This document shows positions 24,901 to 34,062 of a DNA stretch of 64,000 nt, piece after piece (within the stretch, counting starts at the first letter, position 1; each line of letters begins with the position of its first letter). Below the pieces are notes generated by a model. It did no database searches, had not been told where the DNA came from, and saw only the letters and a program-made list of their open reading frames with translations. The translations under genes and the position numbers were made by a program. This stretch comes from Mimachlamys varia. Its lineage: Eukaryota; Mollusca; Bivalvia; Pectinida; Pectinidae. The stretch is from contig OX392536.1 in the NCBI GenBank assembly GCA_947623455.1, positions 8,799,282 through 8,863,281 of the forward strand, read 5' to 3'.

Positions 24901-27900
24901 ATCTTGTTCTTTTACCTCGCCCCTCCTCCCCTTCCATTTTGGAATGTTCCCTCCTCTCCAACAATAATACTGCACACGTTTCAATAGCATTTGATAATTG
25001 CAAACACCTCAAAGTTGTATGTCGAAACAAACGGAATTTGATCGTATGTTTTGTTTGTTTTGTTTGTTTTTGTTTTTTTTGTGGTTTTTTGTTTGTTTTG
25101 TTTTGATAAACATGTGGAGGCCCTTTATCAAACGAAAGTTATAAATCCAGGTCGTTTGGTTTCTCCACATTTTGAAACAATAACAGTTTTATTGATATTT
25201 TGTCTGAGTAGGTATCTTCACTGCACGAGGTCTGTGATCTATTTCCCGGAATTCGACTACGTCATCAACGACCCCCAGTGGCTTGCGGACTGTTTTGGCC
25301 TCCTCATTACCGATGATCAGTTTCTCCCACAAAACGATCTCGTGCTTGCCCGGGACCTAGAGAATTACAAGACCAAGGGCGAGTTGACTCAGAAGTTGAT
25401 AGACGGCCTTCTAAGCCTAAAACAAAATCAGGATTTCTTGCCCCATAAGTCAATACTCATGGCTTTGATGGAAAAATTTGGACTTGTCGTACGGATAATG
25501 ATTTCAGAATCCAACACAGCAAGTGAACGCTTCAGTGAGACGTACACCATTCCAAGCAAACTTATGGAGCTAGGAAACATCGATGGTGTCACCAATGAAG
25601 TCAATGGCCTTAAGCGGAGGAATCTTGATGTCTCAAAAACATTGTGCTTCATATTCCATGATGTCTTTGTACCAGAGGAGCTCTTCCACAGAGTCTTTGC
25701 CACGATTCTGAGGACTTACAGAACAGCACCACTATCAGCAAGACACGTAGAAGACGCACTCAGAAGAAACCGCCCGACGACAAACGACACGACTTGCCTT
25801 TACAGAGGGTTTGGCTGCTTCGAAATCAACGATCTGTGCAGGATGATCGTGTCGATGCACTGGGAGCGGTCTACCATTGCTGTGACATTGTTCAGTCCTT
25901 CCGAATCAAAACTTCCTCCGGGCTCTGGACTACTTGTAAGGAATACTCTGGAACGCATTTTACATGAGACGCTGGGGATGAGCAACCAGCAACACTTCCA
26001 GTACACTCACAAACTGCACTGTAACTTTCACCTGAGTCCGTACGACACTCCTGTAGAGCTGTACAGCATCAACCACGCAGAGGGAGGCATGGCATGTAAA
26101 GGAGCAGAATGCTGCGGGATTCACCGACTGAAAAATTCAGATCTTTCGTTTTGGGCTATCAATGAGGTACATTAACTGTAATATAAATATATTTTAGTTT
26201 TCTAGTTTATATACAAGCATTTCAAACAATCCTGTTCTATTAACCGCTGGATAATTTGCTTTATGGCAAAAATATATGCTATTTATTATTTCTAGCATTT
26301 CTTTACTGTATCCCCATAATGGTGTGCTTCATCTACATATCATATATATATAACTGTATATCAGCATGTATACCATATCAATATGTTATTGTTCAATTTT
26401 ATATCTTCCTACAGGGTTCAAGAAATTCAGAGCGGCCTCGTTTTAGTGACGGTAATTATGTTGTTGTGTTGGTTTATTTTTGTTCTTTTTGTTCTTTTTT
26501 TTCATTTCCGTTAAAGAATATAAATATGCGAAACGTTAACGAGATTAGATAACGTACATTTATACACGTAAAAGGTGCGAGAAAACATTAAAAAGTTTGA
26601 TTTCAAAAAGTTTTATAACAAAATTGCCTTCGTAGTCATTTATATTTCATAATATGAAATATTAAAATCAAATCATTGTTATATCTTAACGTAATTACGT
26701 TAAGATATGAAAATGATATAATGTATATAATCATATTGGTGGCATGACGTTGTCCTTGCGTGGTTGTTAGAATGGAAAGGCATATCCAAACTCATTACGT
26801 GCTTAAGTTGTTCGACGGAACGTACTTAAAAGTAAAATATATGTCGTACTTATCGTAAAACTAACAACAATAAACACTCTGTGACTAGCAAACTGTTTTT
26901 ATTCATCAGATGTGCCCTGCCTTGACAGAAGACCGACTCCACAAGAGCTTGGTCGACTGGCGTACAAAGTCAGCCCGTCCTGTTGTTTTGAACTATTCCT
27001 AGAACTTGGTCTCTCCATGCCCGATATCTTACACATGCAGCATGAGGCAAGCAGTCTAGCATCTGTTACTCAGATCACGAGGATGTTTTTGAAATGGACG
27101 AACACCTACCCAAACCAGACTTTCCGTCATATAGAAAAGGCGTTGACGAAGGTCGACGGGTCTACAGAGATCCTTGCCACGACCTCGGAGACTGGCTGGG
27201 AATATGAGAATCTAGGTAATTCACAGTAACTTATTTCTGACAGAGAATTTTTTATATTAAAATGAAAACTGACTACGATGAGAGAGTTATATAGAGGATA
27301 TTCAATGGTTTGCCGTTTAATATCAAATATATTTCACGAGTATGGCAGATTTTCTAATATTTTCACGAGTGCGTAGCACGAGTGAAAATATAAAAAAAAA
27401 TCTGCCATACAAGTGAAATATATTTGATATTAAACGGCAAACCATTGAATTTTCTGTTTATTACATTTTGAAAGAGGACTTAGATCCTTTCATTTTTTTC
27501 TTGGTCTACTTGCCTACTGCAAAGGAGCTAAGTCTAGGCTGTAATCCGTCGAAATCACAACCGGTCGGGTCCAGTACACAGCTAATTGGGATACGCTGAT
27601 CGGAAAAGTTGAAACATTCTCATCTTTCAATTCATTTCATATTAAATCATGTAGCAGTTCCCATATCTTCAAGACAATCTTTCCTCAAGAGACAAGTTCT
27701 AGCAGACGATAACAATGACGAGCCTCCAAGATTCGATCAAGGGGAACAACTCATACAAAAGTTTCGGTGTGACGTGAACAAAATGACCCAATGGAAAACT
27801 ACCCACCGTTGACAGCTACGGCGGGTCACTTTTTCACGCGACGAATTATAGAAATATCGAATGGGGTCATCTTTCTACAGATGGCCGTGAAAGATTTCTA

Positions 27901-30900
27901 CTGTTAAATAACGACCCCGGGTAACTTTTGCAACGTAGAATAATGACCCGGGTAGTATTTTATTGGTGGGTCACTTTTTCACGCTACACTGAAAAAGCCT
28001 TATATTTTCACGGCAAAATCTTATATTTTCACTGCTCATTGCTGCAATGAAAATATACGTTTTATCAGTTTGATAATTTTCTATATTTCACTGGCAAAAA
28101 TGTAATAAACAATAATATTAGTATTAAGTTCAAGCTCTTTATTTGCTGAAGTTTTGCAACGTTTGGCAATTACAAGCCACACAGGAATCCAGGACACCTA
28201 CACTTCCATACGTCATCTCTATTAATGTCATTGTAAACTTTTACAAATCATCGTCATTAAACTCTTTTATCTACTCCTACACATCATCATCATCACTATT
28301 CGTCCATTCATAATCATCCGTTCTAGTATACTCAAACACGACTTAATTATCATTGTAGTATGTTATTTGTGAAACGTTATACAATATAAATAATTTTCAT
28401 TGGCATATATGGGACATATTTCTTTACATAACCTGTTCTAAAGGTGACCTCTTCATAAGTCAGATGTAAGTTATTAAGTTCTTGTCTATATTCAACTTTG
28501 AGTAAATGAATGGGTTTATACGTACTGGCTCAACTCAGATATCTGAATAGCTATTACATTTAATTAAGGCTAAATGTCTATTTTGTTGCTTGCCTTGGCT
28601 GATGAAGTCAAATGAACCTCGTGCCAATGAAGTGAACTGCGAAGCATTTCATGTACCATTTGCACGAGGATCACTTGACTTCATCTGCCGATGCAAGCAA
28701 CAAAGTAGACATTCAATCCTTATTTTTTACGTTAACTATTTAAGATTACCCGCCATTTGCATATACGTTAAGCTGCCGGTGTCACACGGTGCTTCACTTT
28801 TGTTACATGTTTGCACACTTATCACCATGTATGTACTTACGCGGAACAGCCGATAGCTAGCTTCATTCATCACTAGGAAACAGAAAAAATGTAGTACAGA
28901 GACAAGATTATCATTTGTTTATTTTTATATGTGCTTTAATCATACCTTTCAAACTTTTACCTTTCCAGTATAGAATTGATTACGAGAGTATTTTAGAGCC
29001 GTTTGCATCGCACCAGTAAACATAACGAAGTCGTAGTTTGGTCACAGTTGAAGCGAGTCGAATGAAATTGTCGGAAGTCGGATTTCGGTTAGGCCTAAGT
29101 ATATTGAAAACCTATGATAGACAGTGCAGTTAGGCAGAGCTTATTGACGAAAGTATGATGAATGACATTGGTAACAGGATAAGTAATTTGACGATTTGGG
29201 ATATTGACCGAAAACTTTTAAGGTAGGCACAAGGTACGGTTATGTATCAACCAGATCACAGGTGCCTGAGAATTCGTTACATCTAGTTTTTGACCTAAAC
29301 TGGGTTTTTTAGAGTATTCTCACACTTTTGGAGGTTTAGATCAATTTCCGATAAACATACCACCCTTATGGCCGAATCCATACTCCTCAGAAGTATAACA
29401 TTATTCTAGACACCGTAGTTTAGATCCAAAATTACGCTGTGTGTAACCAATTCTCAGGGCCCCTATGCGCAAGGTAGGTTAGGTCATACAAAAGTTTATC
29501 TAGCTTATTAGTGTCGTGAACATGTTTCATCTGTCGAAAATAGAATCTAACGTATGCCTCTTCTTAAAAGAGAATTGATTTTCTGTGACCAATATCAAAC
29601 GTTTAATTTTAGTATCGGAAATGAAATAAAATCACGAAATTTGAAGGGCAGGTGATTCCATTTGCATTTCGCAGGATCATTGAGGAACCCTTTTAGGAAT
29701 TTAGGACGAATATATTAAATCTTGCTTTCAGAAATGTCAGTATTTTGTCAGATTAAGTATTATTAAAGCTATCTAGTTGCGATATGATAATGGCATACCT
29801 CAATTGGCAAGTAAAACAGTTGTTTTACGTGTGTAGTACATCCGTATTGTAGGCATACGCAACGTTAATGCTACACTGCTGTAAACAAATGTATTACTTC
29901 GCCAGGAACGAAAAATCGCGTGGCCCACTCACTTCATCGGTAAATGTTGTGAGTAGGGTTTACTAGTTTCATTGAGGCGGAGCGAAGTAAAAATGTATAT
30001 ATTTATGAAATGATATTCGTCCTCTATTTCATTTGCAAGGTGGTGTAGATATCAGAAATGACACTGTCACTCTACATATTGTTTACATATATGCTGGAGA
30101 TATTAGAAAAGATAGCGTCACTTTAAATAACGTATTGATATTTGATGTAAATACAAGAAAGGACATTTTCAAACCTATTTTTATGTCTAAATACTTTGTA
30201 TAGATATTTGGAGGAAAAGTCACCAGACTTAATGTATAAATAGTTGGTATAGATATTAGAAAAGATAGTGTCACTTTATGTACAAACATCCATCGTAGAT
30301 ACTAGTTTTACCCAATTAGTATGTAATAAGCTAAGCTTGTTGTAGAGAAGAGTGTCACTCTATACAATGTATCAATTAATATCATGGATACTAGGGAAGC
30401 ATTGTCAACCAAAAGTATGCATTAATATTTGTTATAGATACAAGAGTAAACAGTGTTAAAATGTATTGAGACCTGTTATGGATACAAGAGAAAAAGTGTC
30501 AAGAAGTATTAAGATTTCTTAAAGATACAAAAAATATAGTGTTATTCTATTAAATGTACAGATTGGTATCGATAATCGAGAAGATTGTTTCACTTTAAAA
30601 TTTTAAGACAACACATTACTGGAAACTTTCAAATTAAATTAAACGATTTGGCAAGGTTTTTGCTACCTGTCCTGATAAGCTTATCAACAGATTTAGCTTC
30701 GTTTGGAAACAAAAATAGAACGGCTAAGAGCTGGGCCCGGTTGATTCATAGAAATGCCAGAAACATATATATATATATATATAGAAATATACTGATGGAG
30801 TCTCTCTATACGTAGGACATTTATGCAAAGCTTTTGTAGTTTTGTGTTGAGGAAAATATTCATATTACCAATATGAATATGTGTTTAACTAGACCATTAA

Positions 30901-31618
30901 ATACCATAAGCATACTGACGGAGGAGTAATTCTAGGGTCATATGTATTCAATTGTTGTTGTATTTGTTTATAATGGATACTTTAGAGCGCAATAGGTACA
31001 GAAATAGATCCACATATGGATCCGATATGTCCAAAATAATAAAAAAACACGGAAACTGTCTCTTAATCTTAAAAGTTCCGCATTAACCCATCCTAAATTG
31101 TAGAAAGAACAAAGACATAAGCAAGAACATAATATCCTAGATAGAACAAAATACATTTGTTGGCAACACATTCAAGACAGAATTAAGAAAAAGGTAAAAA
31201 CACATCCTTCACTAAACAATGGAATATTTTGCTTGTACACACTTTCTAGATTGTTTTCATAAATCTTAACATAATCTGAACATTACCATTACATTTTTCA
31301 GGTGACATGGAATCTAACCGAAGGCTGACCAGACAGCTGGTCGTCAGTGAAATACGTGGTCTTGTAGACAACATAGGCAAGGATTACTTCAACCTGTTCC
31401 TGGAGCTTGGACTATCTGTCCCTGCAATAGAGAGGTGTGAAATTAATCGAGACCATGCTGAGGAGATGTTTGAGAAGCTCTTGAAGATTTGGATCAACAC
31501 CTTCGGACATCAGGCAACCATCATCAGAGTAGTGAAGGCGATGAAATTTTGCCAGATGGACTGGTACTCAACCGCGGAGACATTTTGCGTCCCTGTCGAT
31601 GCAGAAGCAGGATCGTAA
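9896..31618 (+). CDS. Roc-COR GTPase with two C-terminal Death domains (spliced gene)
   Basis: Coding exons: 9896-9950 (start uncertain), 10094-10405, 10534-10791, 12700-12833, 23062-23471, 25212-26166, 26415-26451, 26910-27215 and 31302-31618. Every junction is GT-AG and the phases agree (1,1,1,1,0,2,0,1,1), giving about 927 residues ending at TGA or TAA class stop TAA 31616-31618. The Roc domain has Walker A GKEGAGKT at about 44-51, G3 DMGG at 171-174 and TFLD at 243-246 where G4 should lie. The COR domain follows, from about 290 to 700 (DPQWLADCF motif). Death folds lie at about 725-810 and 830-910. Roc-COR proteins are dimer-regulated GTPases, and Death domains recruit partners, so a signalling-scaffold role in immunity or cell death is inferred. 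No LRR, ankyrin or kinase part is seen in the window. Upstream exons outside this model are possible. Confidence 0.85.
10094..10405 (+). CDS. Roc exon carrying the P-loop
   Basis: The acceptor is TTTTTTGTTCTAG and the donor is AGAG followed by GTATTG. It encodes the first strand and Walker A motif, [16 protein letters not shown], followed by a basic region. It starts and ends in phase 1. Confidence 0.85.
10534..10791 (+). CDS. Roc exon carrying the G3 DMGG motif
   Basis: The acceptor is TTATACATTGCAG and the donor is ACAT followed by GTAAGT. An acidic linker of about 40 residues leads to [18 protein letters not shown], the switch II region, and then to VYLVVFRL. A long acidic insertion before G3 is usual in metazoan Roc domains. 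Phase 1 at both ends. Confidence 0.88.
10792..12699 (+). other. Intron 3, no gene; internal duplication
   Basis: A segment at about 11040-11180 (GGGATAAATGCATTTAAAAC...) recurs diverged at about 11500-11680 (GGGATCAAAGCTTTTAAAAC...). This local duplication explains the 90-codon frame at 11396-11668. Nothing else stands out. Confidence 0.5.
12700..12833 (+). CDS. Roc exon carrying the G4-equivalent segment
   Basis: The acceptor is TTTCTGTGTACAG and the donor is AAA followed by GTGAGT. It enters in phase 1 and leaves in phase 0. It encodes [14 protein letters not shown], then the strand PPLIFIGT followed by FLDEL. Roc proteins usually have THxD at this guanine-specificity site; here it is TFLD. 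Confidence 0.85.
12834..13796 (+). other. Start of the 10.2-kb intron 4; no gene seen
   Basis: AT-rich sequence without coding signal, apart from short chance frames. The intron reaches to 23061 and holds the elements listed below. Confidence 0.5.
13797..13930 (+). repeat. Direct repeat flanking the Gypsy element (left copy)
   Basis: About 130 bp starting GTAGCCTTCCTCATGAATGC closely match 22459-22590 in the same orientation. The minus strand contains AATAAA. The pair could be decayed LTR fragments or two copies of an unrelated repeat. Confidence 0.55.
13931..14277 (+). other. Intergenic element sequence, nothing recognised
   Basis: Contains GGGAGATAATTCATGACA and other AT-rich sequence. 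It may be 3' untranslated or LTR sequence of the adjoining minus-strand Gypsy element, but I could not find a matching partner near 20.0 kb. Confidence 0.3.
14278..14660 (-). pseudogene. Gypsy polyprotein C-terminal tail
   Basis: The minus strand reads [20 protein letters not shown] and ends at TAA 14278-14280. The R-x-S-x-R-x-KPPDRY pattern is the usual C-terminal tail of Gypsy polyproteins. It is separated from the integrase by the SINE at 14661-15160. A frame break lies about halfway. Confidence 0.75.
14661..15160 (-). mobile_element. tRNA-derived SINE inserted in the Gypsy tail
   Basis: The minus strand starts with a tRNA-like head: A box TGGTCGAGTGG at 15147-15137 and B box GGTTCGATCCC at 15104-15094. 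A tRNA-unrelated body follows, and the 3' end reads AGCGGTTTAGAGTGG...TAGGGCGCTATAT before an (ATT)n tail at 14661-14680. About 500 bp, apparently full length. No clean target-site duplication was seen. Confidence 0.75.
15445..16532 (-). pseudogene. Gypsy integrase region, catalytically dead
   Basis: Includes RFYWPGL and [10 protein letters not shown] of the HHCC zinc domain, then the D,D-35-E core. The first catalytic Asp (after LVCI) and the second (before QGRNF) both read Tyr, while the Glu in the ERFN motif remains. The region is split between frames at 16187-15807 and 15891-15445. The C-terminal part has the GDRVLVR motif typical of Gypsy integrases. Confidence 0.85.
16516..17034 (-). 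pseudogene. Gypsy RNase H domain
   Basis: Contains [17 protein letters not shown], then a block with Glu ([12 protein letters not shown]) and TDNNPLTYV, which match the RNase H catalytic layout. A Lys-Ser repeat ([13 protein letters not shown]) precedes it, derived from a short simple-sequence expansion. The frame is intact over 172 codons, the longest surviving piece of this element. Confidence 0.85.
17180..17746 (-). pseudogene. Gypsy reverse transcriptase, frameshifted
   Basis: Fingers and palm motifs are clear: [18 protein letters not shown] and [15 protein letters not shown], then [17 protein letters not shown]. Two overlapping frames (17746-17510 and 17562-17344) show a frameshift, and another lies just before the active-site box. 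That box reads FLED rather than the canonical Y/F-x-D-D. Confidence 0.88.
17747..18268 (-). pseudogene. Gypsy protease to RT linker
   Basis: Decayed linker with one 61-codon open piece (18118-17933). No separate domain is recognised. Confidence 0.5.
18269..18754 (-). pseudogene. Gypsy aspartic protease
   Basis: 161 codons with the active-site signature GLIDSGS near the N-terminus and HALLGTNVI near the C-terminus, both typical of retropepsins. Just upstream KCGQTEAGH is what remains of a CCHC zinc knuckle. The frame is intact across the domain. Confidence 0.8.
18780..19976 (-). pseudogene. Gypsy gag, fragmented
   Basis: Four overlapping frames cover this region. The piece at 19379-18978 has a gag-like [16 protein letters not shown] signature followed by a Lys-rich segment. 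The piece at 18971-18780 is basic, as in a nucleocapsid. The start at 19976 is the last upstream ATG in frame. Confidence 0.7.
19987..20311 (-). other. Spacer between gag and minisatellite
   Basis: About 325 bp without a gene. On the minus strand it would be the leader of the Gypsy element, but no primer-binding site or LTR edge can be identified. Confidence 0.35.
20312..20938 (+). repeat. 18-bp minisatellite, about 34 copies
   Basis: The unit is GACACTGAGATGGTGATG, with variants GACACAGAGATGGTGATG and GACACAGACATGATGATG. Because 18 is a multiple of 3 and the unit has no stop on the minus strand, three minus-strand frames stay open for over 220 codons. These are repeat artefacts, not genes. 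Confidence 0.95.
20939..21350 (+). other. AT-rich intronic spacer
   Basis: No coding signal or repeat structure recognised. Confidence 0.4.
21351..22284 (+). mobile_element. Non-autonomous DNA transposon with terminal inverted repeats (hAT-like?)
   Basis: Left end ACAGTTGTGG then GATCGCACAACG (21351-21372). The right end is its reverse complement with two changes (22263-22284). Sub-terminal regions on both sides are rich in CGCACGATG/GCGAACGATG motifs. The CAG...CTG ends recall hAT elements, but the 8-bp flanks (CCTATATA and TAGCTATA) match only in part, so the superfamily is uncertain. It has no transposase. Confidence 0.7.
22459..22590 (+). repeat. Direct repeat flanking the Gypsy element (right copy)
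   Basis: Partner of 13797-13930, same orientation. The similarity starts at GTAGCCTTCCT and fades after GTCCATAGACATAT. Confidence 0.55.
22591..23061 (+). other. End of intron 4, nothing recognised
   Basis: Non-coding sequence leading to the acceptor TTTTTTGTTCCAG at 23061. Confidence 0.5.
23062..23471 (+). CDS. Roc-COR exon: end of Roc and start of COR
   Basis: Phase 0 entry and phase 2 exit (GCTCTGCA then GTGAGT). It encodes [14 protein letters not shown], the last Roc helix, then [12 protein letters not shown], which fits the final Roc strand. The helical start of COR follows, with [11 protein letters not shown] and [12 protein letters not shown]. The protein continues directly into the next exon. 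Confidence 0.9.
23587..24792. mobile_element. Penelope-associated element with long terminal inverted repeats
   Basis: The left end (23590-23690, CGAAGCGTCAA...CTCAAAATCGATTAAACTAG) is inverted at the right end (24690-24785, CTAGTTTAATCGATTTTGAG...TTGACGCTTAAG). Inside the left end, 23744-24010 matches 41664-41895 and includes an ATG (23920) starting [19 protein letters not shown], which looks like the N-terminus of the Penelope-like ORF found at 41.9 and 56.9 kb. That ORF stops after about 43 codons. It sits in intron 5 of the Roc-COR gene. Confidence 0.6.
25212..26166 (+). CDS. COR domain exon
   Basis: The acceptor GTCTGAGTAG lies directly before GTATCTTCAC and joins in phase 2. It ends GAG followed by GTACAT in phase 0. 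It encodes [18 protein letters not shown] then [14 protein letters not shown], the COR signature. Next is a winged-helix-like region ([15 protein letters not shown]), then the C-terminal COR half with IPSKLMEL and [15 protein letters not shown] mediates Roc dimerisation. At 318 codons it is the largest exon. Confidence 0.92.
26415..26451 (+). CDS. 37-nt micro-exon between COR and Death 1
   Basis: The acceptor is TATCTTCCTACAG and the donor is GACG followed by GTAATT. It reads [12 protein letters not shown] plus one base, a polar linker. Without it the phases of the flanking exons (0 and 1) could not be joined, which supports it. Confidence 0.7.
26681..26708. repeat. Perfect 28-bp palindrome in intron 7
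   Basis: ATATCTTAACGTAA followed by its exact reverse complement. A second imperfect palindrome (ATTTCATAATATGAAAT) lies 25 bp upstream. Short palindromes of this kind often mark MITE cores; no flanking element is recognised. Confidence 0.85.
26910..27215 (+). CDS. First Death domain exon
   Basis: The acceptor is TTTTTATTCATCAG and the donor is CTAG followed by GTAATT. Phase 1 at both ends. It encodes [31 protein letters not shown] and [21 protein letters not shown], with the six-helix pattern and the conserved Trp of Death domains. Confidence 0.88.
27300..27450. mobile_element. Hairpin MITE with arms of about 73 bp
   Basis: ATTCAATGGTTTGCCGTTTA at the left is inverted at the right end. The centre is CACGAGTGCGTAGCACGAGTG. 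Near-perfect pairing across both arms points to a recent or structure-maintained foldback element. Confidence 0.8.
27459..28108. mobile_element. Probable non-autonomous element with TTATTACATTTT ends
   Basis: GTTTATTACATTTT at the left is inverted as AAAATGTAATAAAC at the right. Inside, GCGGGTCACTTTTTCACG (27824) recurs as GTGGGTCACTTTTTCACG (27965) and GACCCGGG appears repeatedly. No transposase is seen. Confidence 0.45.
28567..28720. mobile_element. Hairpin MITE with arms of about 63 bp
   Basis: GTTGCTTGCCTTGGCTGATG on the left pairs with CATCTGCCGATGCAAGCAAC on the right, with a short spacer. It explains the open frame at 28590-28856, which is not a gene. Confidence 0.75.
28721..30039 (+). 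other. Intron 8 interior, no gene
   Basis: AT-rich sequence. A weak inverted pair, ATTACTTCGCC (29893) and GGCGGAGCGAAGTAA (29980), may mark a small decayed MITE. Confidence 0.35.
30040..30612 (+). repeat. Decayed tandem repeat, unit about 60 bp
   Basis: The phrase TATAGATATTAGAAAAGATAGTGTCACTTTA recurs about nine times with heavy divergence and indels. It explains the open frames at 30083-30289 and 30585-30815. Confidence 0.65.
30613..31301 (+). other. End of intron 8, nothing recognised
   Basis: Includes a short (TA)n run at 30763-30782. No gene. Confidence 0.4.
31302..31618 (+). CDS. Second Death domain and terminal exon
   Basis: The acceptor is CATTACATTTTTCAG. In phase 1 it reads [15 protein letters not shown], then a second Death fold with [19 protein letters not shown] and [18 protein letters not shown]. 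It stops at TAA 31616-31618. The FLELGLS motif is shared with the first Death domain, so the pair likely arose by exon duplication. No AATAAA was seen in the next 700 bp; ATTAAA occurs at 32341. Confidence 0.9.
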
Positions 31619-33121
31619 CTGTGTTGTGTGGTGCGATTGCATTCCTTTTATATACAGGAGTTCCACGAGTGTCAATCAAATGAATCTCACATATTTTGGA
31701 AATGAACTTATATATAATAAGCCGTAACTATACGTATATAATGAAACCTCGTTGATATGTCACTAGTATGTGTGTACATATATACTGCACGTATATACAA
31801 GGAACCAATCGACATCCAATAATGGAACCTCGTAGAATGACTAAATTGTGTGAATGTATATAAAATGCCTTACATTTCTCTGGTGTAGTAGGAGGGCCGG
31901 AGCCGATTTATAAGGACAGCAATCACACATACCAGCAACATTTTGTCGTTTATAACGGAGAAAAAAGGCTTGAACTGCAATAGGAGTCAATTGTTGGGTT
32001 CACCTACATTGCATGATACATTTTTACCTTCTAAAATGTGTAGCCATGTTATCCAAGACTTAGTTCAAATATAGATTTAGTATATTTGTTAATCAAAGTA
32101 GATTTTCTCTTCATTTGAAATCAAAATCAACTGTACCAATTGTATTCCTGGTCTCCTTTTTTATTGATTTAAGAACAGAGTGTTTTTATGTATTTCGCTT
32201 TTTTTTTCTTTTTTACTTATTCATGCTTGAATTATATCATTTTTCGACTTCCATAGATTTTTTGGACCGAGGGAATGCTATTGAAATATCGAACCAAGGA
32301 AATTTAATTATTATAATTGTTACATCAGAAATCAAACATCATTAAATGTGTCTGTGATTATTTAGCTATTACATGTTGGTTCGAATGATTTTATCGATCC
32401 CTTAGTCCTATGTTATAATTGTGACGTCACAAATCTAACGACACTTATCTACCTGTTACTTAGCTATGTTGTAGTATTTGTTACCTGTACTTCTATATAA
32501 CATATATAGTAGTAATATAAAATTATAAATACATCAGTTTAGAAAACGCAGTTTGTAGAAAAAAATGTGCCTTAAACTTCTGGTGTATTATGCAGACTCA
32601 ATGTTTAAATTAAACGTATATCGTATATCGTATAGCCTCGATACTTTGGTAAGTGATTTAGAGAAACAATGGATTGCTTGTTAACACATTTTTGTTTACA
32701 TCAAAAGTCAGTTTAAGTTCTAGCTAGACTGTGTATTAACAGTGTCTTATTGCACGGAAGATTTGTAAAGTTGTTTTATCAGTTACATAACGTACATAAT
32801 CATCTTATCGTGGCCATTGATTATAAAGAGTGGCATTAAGTTATATCATACTTATAGCAAGGTCACAGGAATAATAACGTCAAAGCGGCATCATCAATAG
32901 AATCATTCGGTCGATTTCCACGATAGTCGGTTAAGTGTTGCAGGATAATTTGTTTACTTCAATCTTCTTGTTGTGTCACATGTCATTTTTGAAGTTTATC
33001 TTGGAGTGAAAAAATGATATACCTGTACGCTTAAGTGGGGAAAGTTACAATAATTTCAATGCGACCAACATAGTAACATTGAGTGACATACGATTCTATA
33101 TCTGAGAGACAGAGTCTTTGA
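31619..33121 (+). other. 3' untranslated and intergenic sequence
   Basis: No gene, repeat or RNA gene recognised. The open frame at 32115-32345 is AT-rich and without similarity that I know. Confidence 0.45.
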
Positions 33122-33666
33122 TCATGTCCTTGTATTTCTGAATAGTAAGTCTACAACGATACAGTGTATATCGTGTCCTTGTATTTCTGAATAGTAAGTC
33201 TACAACGATGCAGTGTATATCGTGTCCTTGTATTTCTGAATAGTAAGTCTACAAAGATACAGTGTATATCGTGTCCTTGTATTTCTGAATAGTAAGTCTA
33301 CTACGATACAGTGTATATCGTGTCCTTGTATTTCTGAATAGTAAGTCTACAACGATACAGTGTATATCGTGTCCTTGTATTTCTGAATAGTAAGTCTACA
33401 ACGATACAGTGTATATCGTGTCCTTGTATTTCTGAATAGTAAGTCTACAACGATACAGTGTATATCGTGTCCTTGTATTTCTGAATAGTAAGTCTACAAC
33501 GATACAGTGTATAGCATGTCCTTGTATTTCTGAATAGTAAGTCTACAACGATACAGTGTATATCATGTCCTTGTATTTCTGAATAGTAAGTCTACAACGA
33601 TACAGTGTATATCGTGTCCTTGTATATATGAATAGTAAGTCTACAACGATACAGTGTATATCGGGT
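33122..33666 (+). repeat. 49-bp minisatellite, 11 copies
   Basis: The unit starts GTGTCCTTGTATTTCTGAAT and ends ACGATACAGTGTATATC. Copies follow at exact 49-bp steps (33172, 33221, 33270...) with one or two changes each, so the expansion is recent. Confidence 0.97.
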
Positions 33667-34062
33667 CATACAGTGAAATTTTCGTGATAATCGTATCGAA
33701 TCGTTATCTGTATCGTGATGCATTAACGAAACTTAGATTGTCAATCCATTTTCATCACATTTTAACCTGTTTACTATTATTTTGTGTATATTTTTCACTA
33801 ACGATATAGTACACTTTGCAGGCGTACCGAGAAGTACTGTGAACTTTACAAAACTATATTTCGATTGTATTTGCTCTTAAAGTCCCTGACAAAGAAATGT
33901 TTTGTATCGTGATACGTATCTACTGTATCGTGATATAGGTATCGTGTTTTACGTACTGCAACGTGATACGTATCGTACATACTGTATCGTAATACGTATC
34001 GTATTTATCCTAATGTATCGTGATATGTATCGTATCGTACGTACTATCTCGTAATATGTATC
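33667..34062 (+). repeat. TATCGTGATACG-rich degenerate repeat
   Basis: GTATCGTGATACGTATCGTA-type phrases recur irregularly from 33900 to 34062, with a few near 33690. They share the core ATCGTG with the 49-bp unit next door. Confidence 0.7.

Noticed and set aside
24753..25106. 117-codon frame before the COR exon
   Set aside because: Begins in the inverted repeat of a mobile element and ends in a TTTTGTTTG tract; no domain.
28590..28856. 88-codon frame in intron 8
   Set aside because: Its first half is the hairpin MITE at 28567-28720.
33122..33666. Regular 49-bp repeats resembling a CRISPR array
   Set aside because: No unique spacers; units are contiguous and the context is a metazoan genome.
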